NCBI RefSeq assembly: GCF_000720455.1
Contig: NZ_JOAK01000003.1
Coordinates: forward strand, 186,001 to 250,000
DNA length: 64,000 nucleotides
From: Streptomyces virginiae
Lineage (GTDB): Bacteria; Actinomycetota; Actinomycetes; Streptomycetales; Streptomycetaceae
Reading direction: 5' to 3'
Part shown: positions 1 to 8,836 of the stretch, one piece after another
How positions within the stretch are numbered: the first letter of the stretch is position 1
Layout: the number at the start of each line of letters is the position of its first letter
Made by a program: the position numbers and the translations under genes
Notes under the pieces: generated by a model
Database searches by the model: none
Seen by the model: the letters and a program-made list of their open reading frames with translations, nothing else
Told to the model about the DNA's origin: nothing

Positions 1-254
1 TGGTGGTCGCGCAGCAGGTGCGACACCTCGTGGACCCACACCCCGGCCAGTTCCTCCACCGGCGTCCGGTCCACGAACCCCGGAGAGACGTAGACCCGCC
101 AGTACCTGTCGACGGCCATCGTCGGCACCTGCCGCGACTCCACGGTGTGCAGGGCGAACAGCGCCGTCGCGAGGTACGGCCGGACCCGCGCGGCGTGCAG
201 CCGGGCGGTGTAGAGCTTGTCGAGGTCCAGCGCCCCCGGCGCCCCGGCGCTCAC
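1..254 (-). CDS. Metallopeptidase-like protein (DUF2201/VWA-type), N-terminal part
   Basis: Only the first 84 codons are in the window; the gene runs off the left edge. The visible protein has the motif HEVSHLLRDH near residue 76, an HExxH-type zinc site. This is typical of the putative metallopeptidase domain (DUF2201) usually followed by a VWA-like domain. The GTG start overlaps the stop of the upstream AAA ATPase as GTGA, so the two are translationally coupled. MoxR-type ATPases are commonly paired with VWA proteins and are thought to act as chaperones on protein or metal-cofactor complexes, so a joint complex is likely. Substrate unknown. The C-terminal VWA domain cannot be checked here. 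Confidence 0.75.
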   Translation of the reverse strand, partial: MSAGAPGALDLDKLYTARLHAARVRPYLATALFALHTVESRQVPTMAVDRYWRVYVSPGFVDRTPVEELAGVWVHEVSHLLRDH

Positions 255-1492
255 CGGCCGGCCCCCGCGGGGACGCCCGTACGGACCGCGGTCCGCTCCG
301 CCGCCCGATCCGCTCGCCGGGACAGGTCAACCACCCCGGCGAGCCGCTCGATCGCGGCCGGCACGTCCCACTCCTCCCGGCGCAGCGCGGCCAGCGAGGT
401 CGCGGGGACGACCACCAGGTCCGGCGCCCCCGTCTCCAGCGCCCGGACCATGATCGCCCACGCCGCGTCCCAGCGGGACTTCTCCGGGCGCCGGCACACC
501 GCCGAGACGATTCCGTCGAGGACGGCCTGGCGCTGGTCGCCCCGTTCGGGCAGCTCGGCGCCGGCCGGGTCGGCCAGCAGCACCTCGGGGTCAGGGAGTT
601 CCATCCGGTCCAGGGCGGCCAGCAGCTCCAGCGCCGGACCGTCCCCCACCGTTCCCCGGACCAGCATGGACAGCACCTCCCTGGAGGAGCCGGCCGCGGT
701 GGCGAACGCGATCAGACGCAGCGTCATGTCCCAGCTGCGGGGCGACGGCCAGGCGCCCCCGCGCCGCGTTTCACCGGAGGGCAGCCGGTGCACGAGCGGG
801 GGCCGGGTGGTGAGGAACTCGCACACCGCGCGCCGGGCGAAGTCCACGGCGCCCGGCAGGGCTTGCGCGTCGAGGCGCGGCAGGGTGGCCCGCGGCCAGG
901 TCCCGCCCAGCCCGCGTACGACGACATCGTGGTCGTGGGTCCACTGGAGGTGGACGAACCGGTTCGCCAGCGGCGGGCTCAGTTCCCAGCCGTCGGCCGC
1001 CGAGGACCGCGGGTTGGCGGCCGCCACGATCCTTACGCCGGGCGGCAGTTGCAGGGCGCCGACCCGCCGTTCCAGTACCAGGCGCAGCAGCGCTGCCTGT
1101 ACGGCGGGTGGCGCGGTGGACAGCTCGTCGAGGAAGAGCAGCCCGCGCCCGGCCCGTACCAGGCGCACCGCCCAGTCCGGCGGGGCCATGGGGACGCCCT
1201 GCACCGCGGGGTCGTCGCCGACGACGGGCAGTCCGGAGAAGTCGGACGGTTCGTGCACGCTGGCGATCACCGTGGTGAGCGGCAGGTCCAGGGAGGCGGC
1301 GAGCTGGGTGAGGGCGGCGGTCTTGCCGATGCCCGGCTCACCCCACAGCAGGACGGGCAGGTCCGCGGCGACGGCCAGGGTGAGGGCTTCCAGCTGGTCG
1401 TCGGGGCGCGGCTCGGTGGTGGTCTCGCGGAGCAGGGCCAGCAGCTCGCCGGCGAGGTCCAGTTGGGAGGCGACGGGCGTGTTCATGGGCAT
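251..1492 (-). CDS. MoxR-type AAA ATPase
   Basis: 413 residues. The Walker A motif GEPGIGKTAA lies near residue 52 and a Walker B segment LLFLDELS near residue 119. These are followed by a sensor-like stretch (VRIVAAANPR), the arrangement of the AAA_5/MoxR family. Members remodel partner proteins using ATP in the cytoplasm. The gene sits between an unrecognised 476-residue protein and the HExxH protein, and its TGA overlaps the start of the latter, so the three probably form one operon. The alternative start at the second Met (MNTPVAS) would shorten it by two residues. No direct evidence of the substrate. Confidence 0.85.
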   Translation of the reverse strand: MPMNTPVASQLDLAGELLALLRETTTEPRPDDQLEALTLAVAADLPVLLWGEPGIGKTAALTQLAASLDLPLTTVIASVHEPSDFSGLPVVGDDPAVQGVPMAPPDWAVRLVRAGRGLLFLDELSTAPPAVQAALLRLVLERRVGALQLPPGVRIVAAANPRSSAADGWELSPPLANRFVHLQWTHDHDVVVRGLGGTWPRATLPRLDAQALPGAVDFARRAVCEFLTTRPPLVHRLPSGETRRGGAWPSPRSWDMTLRLIAFATAAGSSREVLSMLVRGTVGDGPALELLAALDRMELPDPEVLLADPAGAELPERGDQRQAVLDGIVSAVCRRPEKSRWDAAWAIMVRALETGAPDLVVVPATSLAALRREEWDVPAAIERLAGVVDLSRRADRAAERTAVRTGVPAGAGR

Positions 1493-1585
1493 GGGTGATC
1501 ACCTGTGGGGTTCGTGAAGGGTGAAGGACGAAGGGTGAGGGGGCCCGGCCGGGCGGTCCCGGTCGACGGCGTAGTCCGCCGGATC

Positions 1586-3016
1586 TCAGGCGGCGGCCCG
1601 GCGGTCGTGCCGGGAGCGACTGGGCTTCGGAGGGAGGCGGTCGGGACCCGGCCCGGCCAGGCCCGCGCGGAACAGCCCGTAGGTGATCCGCCGTCGGGCG
1701 GCCGCCTCCAGTTCGTCCAGCAGGGGGCCCGGGCGTAGAGTCGCGTCGGGGCCCAGGAGGCCCTCGACGACGGCCAGCGCCCCGGCGACGTCTCCGTGGT
1801 CCAGGCGTTCGCGGACGCCGGTGAGGCAGTCCGGTCGGCGGTGGGCCGCGTCGATGGCCCGGAAGCAGGGCAGCGGGGTGCCCGACAGGCCGGCCAACAG
1901 TTCCTCGCGCCGGACCTCGGCCGGGTCGTGGTCCAGCGCTGTCAGTACGCCGTCGACGAGGCCGATGCGGTGCCGGGCTCCGCGGCATTCGACGAGGCGC
2001 GGCTGCCCCGGCCCCGGACCCGCGGTCCGTGACGGCCGGTCCGGCGCGGCCGGCGCACGACCCGGTGCCAGGGCGGCGGCGACCAGCGGGTGCAGCCGGT
2101 CGGCCCCGATGGAGCCGGTGCGGAGCAGATCCAGGTCGGGGAGCACCCACGCGGCCGCGTCGGGCAGGACCGGCAGCGCGCGGGCGCTGCCGTCCGTGGG
2201 GGCGGCCCCGATCCGGAGCGACGGCGTCCCGGCGCCCTGCCCGTCCCCGTCACCGTCGGCCACCAGGTCCAGGACCAGCCGCTGCCGGGCCCCGAGCCGG
2301 ACGGTGACGCTGCCGGTGGTCCGTCCCTCGGCCCGGAGCACGATCGCGGCCTCGGCGGCCCACCGGTCGACGGCGCAGCGGTGCTCCGGCGGGAGCGTTC
2401 GCGTGAGTTCCGGCCCGGGTTCCGGTCCGGGCGGGCCCTCGGAGGCCGGCCGGTCGGCCCCGGAGCGGACCCGCAGCTCGTCCGTCCTGCGCGCGTCCCA
2501 CAAGTGGCGGTGCAGGTCGAGGCGGAACCGCCGGTCGGGGCGGGAGCCGGGGCGCGGATCACCGGCGGCGACCCCGGTCCCGGAGCGGGAACCGTCCCAC
2601 AGGGCGAGGCTGATCCGCTGTCCGCCGTCCGCCCAGGCGGGCGGGGTACGGGCCACGAGGTGCACCGGAGGTGCGGCGTCCGCGGAGCCGGCGGTGTCGT
2701 ACCGGGCCAGGGTGACGGTCAGGTCCGGGCGCAGCAGCCCGTCGGGAGCTATGCGCGGCATGTGCCAGCGGAGCAGGTCGGGCGCCAGGTGGCGCAGATC
2801 GGCCCGGATGCGGTCCGCGAGGTCGCGGCCGTGCGAGCGGGCCAGGGAACGCAGGTTGAAATCGACGTCGATGCCTGCGGCGGCGCACGCCGCGGCCCAG
2901 TCGCCGACGTGGCGGCGGGTGGTCGCAGTCTCGATCATGGACGCCGGCACGGCGTACTCGCGTACGCGGAGCCAGAGGGCGAGGCGGGGGTCCCGGTTCG
3001 CGGTCTGAGTGAGCAT
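1586..3016 (-). CDS. Hypothetical protein of a MoxR operon
   Basis: 476 residues, not recognised as a named family. The N-terminal part (about 1-150) is rich in Trp, Arg and Leu and looks like a soluble alpha/beta protein. The middle (about 200-300) is low-complexity, rich in Pro, Gly, Asp and Arg. There is no signal peptide or membrane segment. ATG at 3016 has a ribosome site AAGGTGAG 6 bases upstream. It is the first gene of the three-gene minus-strand unit ending in the metallopeptidase, with a 93-bp gap before the AAA ATPase. Its role is probably tied to that ATPase/metallopeptidase pair, but this rests on position alone. Confidence 0.65.
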   Translation of the reverse strand: MLTQTANRDPRLALWLRVREYAVPASMIETATTRRHVGDWAAACAAAGIDVDFNLRSLARSHGRDLADRIRADLRHLAPDLLRWHMPRIAPDGLLRPDLTVTLARYDTAGSADAAPPVHLVARTPPAWADGGQRISLALWDGSRSGTGVAAGDPRPGSRPDRRFRLDLHRHLWDARRTDELRVRSGADRPASEGPPGPEPGPELTRTLPPEHRCAVDRWAAEAAIVLRAEGRTTGSVTVRLGARQRLVLDLVADGDGDGQGAGTPSLRIGAAPTDGSARALPVLPDAAAWVLPDLDLLRTGSIGADRLHPLVAAALAPGRAPAAPDRPSRTAGPGPGQPRLVECRGARHRIGLVDGVLTALDHDPAEVRREELLAGLSGTPLPCFRAIDAAHRRPDCLTGVRERLDHGDVAGALAVVEGLLGPDATLRPGPLLDELEAAARRRITYGLFRAGLAGPGPDRLPPKPSRSRHDRRAAA

Positions 3017-3068
3017 CAGCGCTCACCTTGCGCGGTGGGGACCTCCGATCCGTGAAGGGAAGGAGTGG

Positions 3069-4535
3069 TCATCGCGGTGATCGTAGCTTCCCCGCCCGGG
3101 ACCGGCCAGGTGTTTTCCGGCGCCTGCCGTCCCGCCCGGGCCAGCGGTGGTGGTGCTGGTCGATGACGTAGTGGTGGCCGTGCAGCCAACCGCTTCCGGC
3201 CGCACGGGCGTCGGCGAGGTGCGGGTGACCGGGCGGCAGGTCCGGGTGTACGTGTTCCAGCCGGTACGGGTCACGGACCGGCCAGATCACCGCGGCGGCT
3301 GCGGTCGCGGCCAGGGCGACCGCCCCCAGGACCGCGGCCGTCAGCGGCAGCCCGGCCCACGGGGCGAGCCAGCCGGCCAGTGGGTAGGTGAGCAGCCAGC
3401 AGCCGTGGGAGAGGGAGAAGCGGGCGGCGAAGGCGGCGGGCAGGTCCGCTTCGGCCGTGGAGCGGCGGATCACGCGGCCCCCGGGGGTCAGGACGGCCGA
3501 GCAGGCGGCTCCGATCGCCGCCCACGCCGCCAGCAGCGCGGGCCAGGACCAGGGGCCGGGGGCGGTCGCGGTGAGCACGGCCACGGCGGCGAGTACCAGC
3601 GGGAGGGCGGAGGCGGCCCAGAGCATCACCGCGCGGTCGGTGGAGCGCCGCAGCAGCCGCGGCAGGGCGAGCGCGGCGAGCACGGACCCGGCGCCGTACG
3701 CGCCGAGGGCGACGGACACCGCGCCGGCCGTCCGGTCGAGGTGGTCGCGGACGGCGGCGACGGTGTCCACGAAGACCACGGCTCCGGCGGCGGCGACCGC
3801 CAGGTCGAGGGCGAGCAGCGCCCGCAGCCGCGGCGTGGCGCGGAACAGACGGGTCCCGAAGGCGGCCTTGGCGTAGACCCCGCCGCTCCGCCCGGCGGGA
3901 GCGGGCCCGGGCAGGGCCGTGGCGGTGACGAGCGCGGCGCTGGCGAGGAAGCCGGCGGTGGTGCCGGCGAACAGCCGGTCGTAGGGGACCACGGTGAGCA
4001 GCGCCGCCGCCAGCACCGGGCTGCACAGGCTCTCCAGGTCGTAGGCGAGCCGGCTCATCGACAGGGCTCGGGTGTAGTCGTGTTCGTCGGGCAGGACCAG
4101 CGGGATCGTGGCCTGGAAGGACGGGGTGAAGGCCGCGGAAGCCGCCTGGAGCAGGAAGACGAGGACGTAGACGTGCCACACCTGCGAGACGAGGGGGAGT
4201 GCCACCGCGACGCCCGCGCGGGTGAGGTCCGTCGCCACCATGAGGGTCCGCCGCGGCACCCGGTCGGCGACGGCCGTGACCAGGGGAGCCACGGTCACGT
4301 AGGCGATCATCTTGATCGCCAGCGCGGTGCCGAGGACCGCCGGGGCGGCGTCGCCGGCCAGATCGTGGGCGAGCAGGCTCAGTGCGACGGTGGCGAGCCC
4401 GGTGCCGACCAGGGCGACGACCTGGGCGGTGAACAGGCGGCGGTAGGTCCCGTTGCGCAGCACGGACGGCAAGGGCGGCCCCGTTCCGGTCGGCGGATCG
4501 ATGACGCGATGCCAGCGTAGCCAACATGTGCGCAC
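3069..4535 (-). CDS. MFS efflux transporter with His-rich C-terminal tail
   Basis: About 488 residues with 10-12 hydrophobic segments, from the TAQVVALVGTGLATVALSLL segment to about residue 430. It has MFS loop motifs such as ADRVPRRTLM after segment 2. The last 60 residues contain about 11 His (GHPHL, LHGHHY, DQHHHRW), like the His tails of nickel exporters such as NreB. It follows an ArsR-type gene on the same strand by 54 bp. I infer export of a divalent metal, possibly nickel or cobalt, because cobalt import genes lie next door; a drug efflux role is the alternative. The start is uncertain: GTG at 4535 overlaps a palindrome, and GTG at 4463 would be 24 codons shorter. Neither has a good ribosome site. 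Confidence 0.75.
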   Translation of the reverse strand: MRTCWLRWHRVIDPPTGTGPPLPSVLRNGTYRRLFTAQVVALVGTGLATVALSLLAHDLAGDAAPAVLGTALAIKMIAYVTVAPLVTAVADRVPRRTLMVATDLTRAGVAVALPLVSQVWHVYVLVFLLQAASAAFTPSFQATIPLVLPDEHDYTRALSMSRLAYDLESLCSPVLAAALLTVVPYDRLFAGTTAGFLASAALVTATALPGPAPAGRSGGVYAKAAFGTRLFRATPRLRALLALDLAVAAAGAVVFVDTVAAVRDHLDRTAGAVSVALGAYGAGSVLAALALPRLLRRSTDRAVMLWAASALPLVLAAVAVLTATAPGPWSWPALLAAWAAIGAACSAVLTPGGRVIRRSTAEADLPAAFAARFSLSHGCWLLTYPLAGWLAPWAGLPLTAAVLGAVALAATAAAAVIWPVRDPYRLEHVHPDLPPGHPHLADARAAGSGWLHGHHYVIDQHHHRWPGRDGRRRKTPGRSRAGKLRSPR

Positions 4536-4547
4536 CTGTGCACGTGT
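4524..4547. promoter_or_regulatory. Imperfect palindrome, possible ArsR operator
   Basis: Two 11-base arms, ACATGTGCGCA and TGTGCACGTGT, match as an inverted repeat at 9 of 11 positions around a 2-base centre. It lies between the ArsR stop and the MFS reading frame and covers the first possible MFS start. It may be the operator by which the ArsR protein controls the exporter. If so, the MFS start is probably downstream of it. Confidence 0.4.
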
Positions 4548-4589
4548 TCGGCGGGGGAACGGACCGGACGGCGGTACTGGTGGACGGGC

Positions 4590-4940
4590 TCAGTCGTGCG
4601 GCGGCAGGGAGCCGATCTGGTGGTCGGCGACGTTCACGGCCTCCTCCACCAGCCGGCGCAGGTGCCCGTGGCGCAGGGCGTAGACGACGCGGCGCCCGTC
4701 CTTGCGGGTGGTGACCAGGCCGGCGAGACGGAGCTTGGCCAGGTGCTGGCTGACGGAGGGCCGGGCCGCCCCGCACGCCTCGGTGAGCGTGGTGACGTCC
4801 GCCTCGCCCCGGCCGAGCCGTTCCATCAACGCCAGGCGCGTGCGGTCCGCGAGCAGGGCCAGGACGGACGCGGCGACCTCCAGTCGGTCACCCCGCTCCT
4901 GCGCACCCTGTGCACCTGCCGGATGCATGCCTCGGCTCAT
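4590..4940 (-). CDS. ArsR/SmtB-family metal-responsive repressor
   Basis: 116 residues from ATG at 4940. The winged-helix fold is clear: LADRTRLALMERL, the recognition helix ARPSVSQHLAKLRLAGLV, and wing RKDGRRVVYAL. In the last helix H91, H93 and H107 (HGH ... DH) fall at the spacing of the alpha-5 nickel/cobalt site of NmtR-type sensors, although one usual ligand is Val here. I therefore infer a Ni/Co sensor that releases DNA when metal is bound. It is followed by the MFS exporter, its probable target. A second start two codons before QGAQERG is unlikely to matter. The longer upstream ORF has no coding character. Confidence 0.85.
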   Translation of the reverse strand: MSRGMHPAGAQGAQERGDRLEVAASVLALLADRTRLALMERLGRGEADVTTLTEACGAARPSVSQHLAKLRLAGLVTTRKDGRRVVYALRHGHLRRLVEEAVNVADHQIGSLPPHD

Positions 4941-4963
4941 CCGTACATCGTATGGGGGCGCAT

Positions 4964-5008
4964 GCGCACGGGCCCCGCCACCCCCAGGGGGTCGCGGGGC
5001 CCGTGCGC
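4964..5008 (-). terminator. Strong hairpin terminator downstream of cbtA
   Basis: Perfect 15-base arms (GCGCACGGGCCCCGC at 4964-4978 and its complement at 4994-5008) with a loop that itself pairs (CCCCC/GGGGG). It sits 16 bp past the cbtA stop and before the ArsR gene, so it separates the two minus-strand units. There is no U tract, which is usual in Streptomyces. Confidence 0.75.
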
Positions 5009-5023
5009 GGACGTGGTGGTGAA

Positions 5024-5854
5024 TCAGCCGAGGGCGGGCGCCTGCTGCCGGGCCGTCACTTCCGCGTCGTCGGTGCGCGTGGCCAGCAGCCGCTGGGCCA
5101 GGACGCCGAAGACGACGGCGAACACCGTCCACAGCACGAGCTGGACGGCCAGCGAGGCGATCCGGAACTCCCACAGCAGGGCGGCGGGGAAACCGGGCTG
5201 GACCGCGTCGCTGTTGTCCGGCAGGAACACGAACGCCAGGGCGGTGGCGACGACGAAGCCGCCGGCCGCGGTCAGCGTCGCGTTCCAGTTGCCCAGGCGC
5301 GGTGCCAGCCGTCGCCCGAGGATGATCGCGCCGACGCCGAGCAGCACGCTCAGCAGGATCATCAGGAAGAACAGCGTGGTGCGCTGCCCGATCGTGTCCG
5401 GGTTGCCGACCGCCGGCGGGGTGGCCGGGTACTTGAGGAACGGCACCAGGTAGACCAGGCCGAACGCGCCCGCACCGGTGAGCGCGGCCGTGGCCCGCGG
5501 GCTGAACCCGCCGACGCGGCCGAGCGCGAAGGAGAACGCGAGGGAGGCGATGCCGCCCAGCGCGACCCCGTAGACCAGCACGCCGGTGGCGAGGCCGACG
5601 GTCGACTGGACCGGCCGGCTGACGAGCTCTTCCTCCTCCTCGGCGGCCTCGCCCGACGCGGCGTCACCACCGTGCCCGGCGTGGCCGCTCGGGGCGCTCG
5701 CGGCGTCCTGGGCGGCGGCGGCCTCCTCCACGGCGATGGAACCGCGAACGGGCGGCTCACCCACCACGTAGGCGACCGCGAAGGCGAAGAGTCCGGCGAT
5801 CAGGCCCGCGAGCATGCCGCGGACCAGCAGACCTCTGACAGTAGAGGCGTACAT
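5024..5854 (-). CDS. cbtA: CbtA cobalt transporter subunit
   Basis: 276 residues, matching the actinobacterial CbtA family in length and order of parts. The first membrane segment follows MYASTVRGLLVRGMLAG. A short acidic/His loop (GHAGHGGD, EEEEE) at residues about 45-75 could hold metal. Four to five more membrane segments follow, with family-typical stretches such as LVYLVPFLKYPATPP and NPDTIGQRT. It is thought to move cobalt into the cell for cobalamin synthesis together with CbtB, encoded 12 bp upstream. Expression should be shut down by cobalamin through the riboswitch ahead of cbtB. Confidence 0.92.
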   Translation of the reverse strand: MYASTVRGLLVRGMLAGLIAGLFAFAVAYVVGEPPVRGSIAVEEAAAAQDAASAPSGHAGHGGDAASGEAAEEEEELVSRPVQSTVGLATGVLVYGVALGGIASLAFSFALGRVGGFSPRATAALTGAGAFGLVYLVPFLKYPATPPAVGNPDTIGQRTTLFFLMILLSVLLGVGAIILGRRLAPRLGNWNATLTAAGGFVVATALAFVFLPDNSDAVQPGFPAALLWEFRIASLAVQLVLWTVFAVVFGVLAQRLLATRTDDAEVTARQQAPALG

Positions 5855-5866
5855 GTGTGCGGCCTC

Positions 5867-6094
5867 TCAGTGGCAGGGGAAGCCGAGCAGGTGGCGGCCG
5901 TCGTGCACCCACTCGTGCACGCCCTCGCCGGCGAACACGGCGGTGGCGCCCTGCTCGGCTCCGACGAAGTACAGGGCCACGAGCATCAGGAGACCGACGA
6001 AGACCGCCCAGGGCAGGACGGCGCGCACGGGCAGCGGAGCCGACGGCGAGACGGCGGGGGTGGATATGGCAGCGGAAGCGACGGCCTCGGCCAT
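5867..6094 (-). CDS. cbtB: CbtB cobalt transporter small subunit
   Basis: 75 residues with one membrane segment (VLPWAVFVGLLMLVALYFVG) and a His-rich end, HEWVHDGRHLLGFPCH. This is the CbtB signature thought to bind cobalt and deliver it to CbtA. ATG at 6094 is fixed by a strong AAGGAGG at 6102-6108, 7 bases upstream. cbtB is the first gene of the cbtBA operon and lies directly behind a cobalamin riboswitch. Confidence 0.92.
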   Translation of the reverse strand: MAEAVASAAISTPAVSPSAPLPVRAVLPWAVFVGLLMLVALYFVGAEQGATAVFAGEGVHEWVHDGRHLLGFPCH

Positions 6095-6147
6095 GATGGA
6101 ACCTCCTTGGGGAACAACGCGTCCCATACGGTGGTGCAGGACGACGG

Positions 6148-6262
6148 TCCTCGGGTCTGACTCGCCGCGGCAACCCCCGGGGGAGTCACCACAGCACACA
6201 GTGGCGCGACCATGCCGGATTCACACCGGGCTTCCGTCTCGCCGTCGTCGCTATGTCTTTAT
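6148..6262 (-). promoter_or_regulatory. Cobalamin riboswitch ahead of cbtBA
   Basis: Read on the minus strand, the leader holds the conserved core of the cobalamin aptamer. GGAAGCCCGGTGTGAATCC (ending in GGC) is complementary to 6214-6235. It is followed by a CGCCACTGTG box, and a B12-box-like GAGTCAGACCCG is complementary to 6151-6162. The cbtB ribosome site is 40-50 bases further on, so B12 binding probably blocks translation start or drives early termination. The B12 box departs slightly from the consensus AGYCAGGATAC. The outer limits are approximate. Confidence 0.85.
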
Positions 6263-6460
6263 GTCGCGTTGACGCTACCGCGTGACGGGCCCGCGGCCAA
6301 GACCGTGAGTCTCTGATCACACGGTTACGCTGCGGTAATGCCGTTTCGGGACGTTTCGGGGAACGGCGACGCGCGGCGAGCGGGCCCGGAGTGGTGCTAA
6401 AATCCCCGGTGTTGGCCTTCGGCGTACGTGCCCCGTTGCACGTGTCCGGAGGCTTTTTTC

Positions 6461-7693
6461 ATGCCTTCAGACCCCACGCCCCCCTCCACCGCGACCCCGG
6501 TACCCGATCCCCTCCCCGCTTCCACCGGCTATCTCGGCCTGCTCCGCAACAGGGAGTTCACCGGCCTGTACGCCGGCTTCACCCTGACGGTCGCGGCGAG
6601 CACCCTGTCGGGCTTCGCGCTCGGCACGCTCGTCGACGAGCAGACCGGCTCCCCCTTCCTGACCGCCGTGAGCATGTACGGCGCCACCTTCGCGACGGTG
6701 CTCGGCGCACTGACGCTGATGTCGGTCGCGGACGGCGGGCGTCCGCGCCGGACCCTCGTCCTGCTCCAGCTCGCCTCGCTGACCGGGGTCGCCGCGCAGG
6801 CGATACCCGGACTGCCGCTGGCCGTTCGGTTCGCCCTGCTGCTGCTCCTGGGCTTTCTCCAGTCCCTGGGGACGGGCGCGCGGCTCGGGCTGCTCTGCGA
6901 GGTCGTGCCGGTGTCCGCCTACGCGCCGGCCCGTTCCCTGATGAACATCACCTCGGGCGGTACCGCGATCCTCGGCTACGCCGTCGGCGCCGTACTGCTG
7001 CGGTACGCGAGTCCGCGGGGCGTCTTCGTCATCGCCGCCTGCCTGACGGCCCTCGGCGCGGCCGTGGTCACGGCCACCGTCCGGGAGCACTCGGTCCGGT
7101 TCACCCGCCGACCGGGCCTGCGGCAGACCTGGCGGACCAACGCCGAGCTGTTCTCCCACCCCCGCAGGCGGGCGCTGCTGCTGGCCCTGTGGGTCCCCAA
7201 CGGCCTGATCGTCGGCTGCGAGGCCCTCTTCATCTCCTACGACCCCGGCCACGCCGGCATCTTCCTGGCCGCCGGATCCGCCGGCATGCTCCTCGGCGAC
7301 CTGGCCGTCGGCAGGCTGCTCACCGCCGCGGGCCGCCGCCGCCACGCCTCCGCCCTGCGGCTGCTGCTCGCCGCTCCCTTCCTCCTCTTCGCGGCCCACC
7401 CGCCCGCTCCCGTCCTGGCGGTCGCGGTGTTCCTCGCCGGCGCCGGGTTCGCCGCCACCCTGCCCCTCCAGGAACAGCTCCTGGAAGTGACCCCCGAAGC
7501 GATCCGCGGGCAGGTCCAGGGGGTCGAGTCGGCGGGGCGGATGACCTGGCAGGGCCTGGGCGCCGCGATCGCCGGCGGCCTGGCCCAGTGCTTCGGACCC
7601 GCGGCGGCGATGGCACTCGCCGCCGCGGCCTCCCTCGCCGTCACGCTCCTCACCCGGCCGTCCCGCCGTACGCGCCACGGACATGCGCCCTGA
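6461..7693 (+). CDS. MFS transporter
   Basis: 410 residues with about 12 membrane segments and no extra domains. The cytoplasmic motif [10 protein letters not shown] near residue 90 is an MFS A-motif variant. Start ATG 6461 is chosen because CCGGAGG lies 8 bases upstream; the earlier ATG at 6428 has none. A TAAAAT stretch at 6397-6402 may be a -10 element. It is divergent from cbtBA. Substrate unknown, and the family includes drug exporters. There is no regulator next to it. Confidence 0.8.
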   Translation: MPSDPTPPSTATPVPDPLPASTGYLGLLRNREFTGLYAGFTLTVAASTLSGFALGTLVDEQTGSPFLTAVSMYGATFATVLGALTLMSVADGGRPRRTLVLLQLASLTGVAAQAIPGLPLAVRFALLLLLGFLQSLGTGARLGLLCEVVPVSAYAPARSLMNITSGGTAILGYAVGAVLLRYASPRGVFVIAACLTALGAAVVTATVREHSVRFTRRPGLRQTWRTNAELFSHPRRRALLLALWVPNGLIVGCEALFISYDPGHAGIFLAAGSAGMLLGDLAVGRLLTAAGRRRHASALRLLLAAPFLLFAAHPPAPVLAVAVFLAGAGFAATLPLQEQLLEVTPEAIRGQVQGVESAGRMTWQGLGAAIAGGLAQCFGPAAAMALAAAASLAVTLLTRPSRRTRHGHAP

Positions 7694-7738
7694 CCAGGAA
7701 TTCGTGCACGTGTTCGGTTATGGGTTTAAGCTGGGGCC

Positions 7739-8374
7739 ATGCACGCGGTCCAGGGCCTCCAGGGTTCCCTCTTCGACCAGGGCGACGAGATCGGTCTCGG
7801 TCCCCTCGACGGGCTGCGCCGCACCGAGCTCGGCGCCGGCGCCTGGGTCGACCACCTGCCCGGCTGGCTGCGCGGCGCCGACGAGCTCTTCGAGCGCCTG
7901 GCCGCCGACGTTCCGTGGCGCGCCGAGCGGCGTCAGATGTACGAACGGCAGGTGGAGGTGCCCCGGCTGCTCGCCTTCTACGGCGAGGACGAGGACCTGC
8001 CGCACCCCTCGCTCGTGGAGGCCCGCGATGCGCTGGGCGGCCACTACGCCGCCGAGCTGGGCGAACCGTTCACCACCGCCGGGCTGTGCCTGTACCGCGA
8101 CGGCCGGGACAGCGTCGCCTGGCACGGCGACCGGACCGGCCGTTCCTCCACGGAGGACACCATGGTCGCCATCGTCTCCGTCGGCGATCCGCGCGACCTC
8201 GCCATCCGTCCCCGCGACGGCGGGGCCACCCTGCTGCGGCTGCCGCTCGGCCACGGCGACCTCGTGGTCATGGGCGGATCCTGCCAGCGGACGATGGAAC
8301 ACGCGGTACCGAAGTCGGCGCGGGCCGTCGGGCCCCGCATCAGCATCCAGTTCCGCACCCGGGGCGTGCGCTGA
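7739..8374 (+). CDS. AlkB-like alpha-ketoglutarate-dependent dioxygenase
   Basis: 211 residues. The Fe(II) ligands are visible as WHGD (about residues 125-128) and the distal His in MEHAVPK. The 2-oxoglutarate-binding pair appears as RISIQFR near the C-terminus, an RxxxxxR motif. AlkB proteins remove alkyl groups from N1-adenine or N3-cytosine in damaged DNA or RNA by oxidation. Length and motifs fit bacterial AlkB well. It is followed by a small VOC gene on the same strand after 74 bp. No Ada-type regulator is seen nearby. Confidence 0.9.
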   Translation: MHAVQGLQGSLFDQGDEIGLGPLDGLRRTELGAGAWVDHLPGWLRGADELFERLAADVPWRAERRQMYERQVEVPRLLAFYGEDEDLPHPSLVEARDALGGHYAAELGEPFTTAGLCLYRDGRDSVAWHGDRTGRSSTEDTMVAIVSVGDPRDLAIRPRDGGATLLRLPLGHGDLVVMGGSCQRTMEHAVPKSARAVGPRISIQFRTRGVR

Positions 8375-8448
8375 CCTCGGCTCCGGAGCCCGGGCCGCAG
8401 CCGGCGTCGCGGTTGCGGCCCCGGCGGCGGACGTTCACGCTGGTGCGC

Positions 8449-8820
8449 ATGGACCTGGGCGCGTTCTCCGTGAGTCTGTCCGTGCGGGACATCGAGGCCT
8501 CCAGGGCGTTCTACGAGAAGCTCGGCTTCACCGCCTTCGGCGGGGACCCGGCGCAGAACTGGCTGATCCTCAGGAACGGCGACCACGTGATCGGGCTGTT
8601 CCAGGGCATGTTCGAGAAGAACATGCTGACCTTCAACCCGCGCTGGGACCAGAACGCGGCCTCCGTCGGCTCCTACACGGACGTGCGGGAACTCCAGCGG
8701 GAGCTGAAGGCGCGCGGCGTGGAGTTCCTTACGGAGGCCGACGAGTCCGGCTCGGGACCGGGCAGCTTCCTCGTGCTCGACCCGGACGGCAATCCGGTCC
8801 TGGTCGACCAGCACGTCTGA
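8449..8820 (+). CDS. VOC-family (glyoxalase-fold) protein
   Basis: 123 residues, one VOC module with two beta-alpha-beta-beta-beta halves. The first begins [20 protein letters not shown] and the second ends [16 protein letters not shown]. Such proteins bind a metal and act in detoxification, ring cleavage or antibiotic binding; the family cannot be narrowed from sequence. The start [10 protein letters not shown] is chosen because the domain begins a few residues later. Confidence 0.8.
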   Translation: MDLGAFSVSLSVRDIEASRAFYEKLGFTAFGGDPAQNWLILRNGDHVIGLFQGMFEKNMLTFNPRWDQNAASVGSYTDVRELQRELKARGVEFLTEADESGSGPGSFLVLDPDGNPVLVDQHV

Positions 8821-8836
8821 GGGGGCGGAGACCGGT

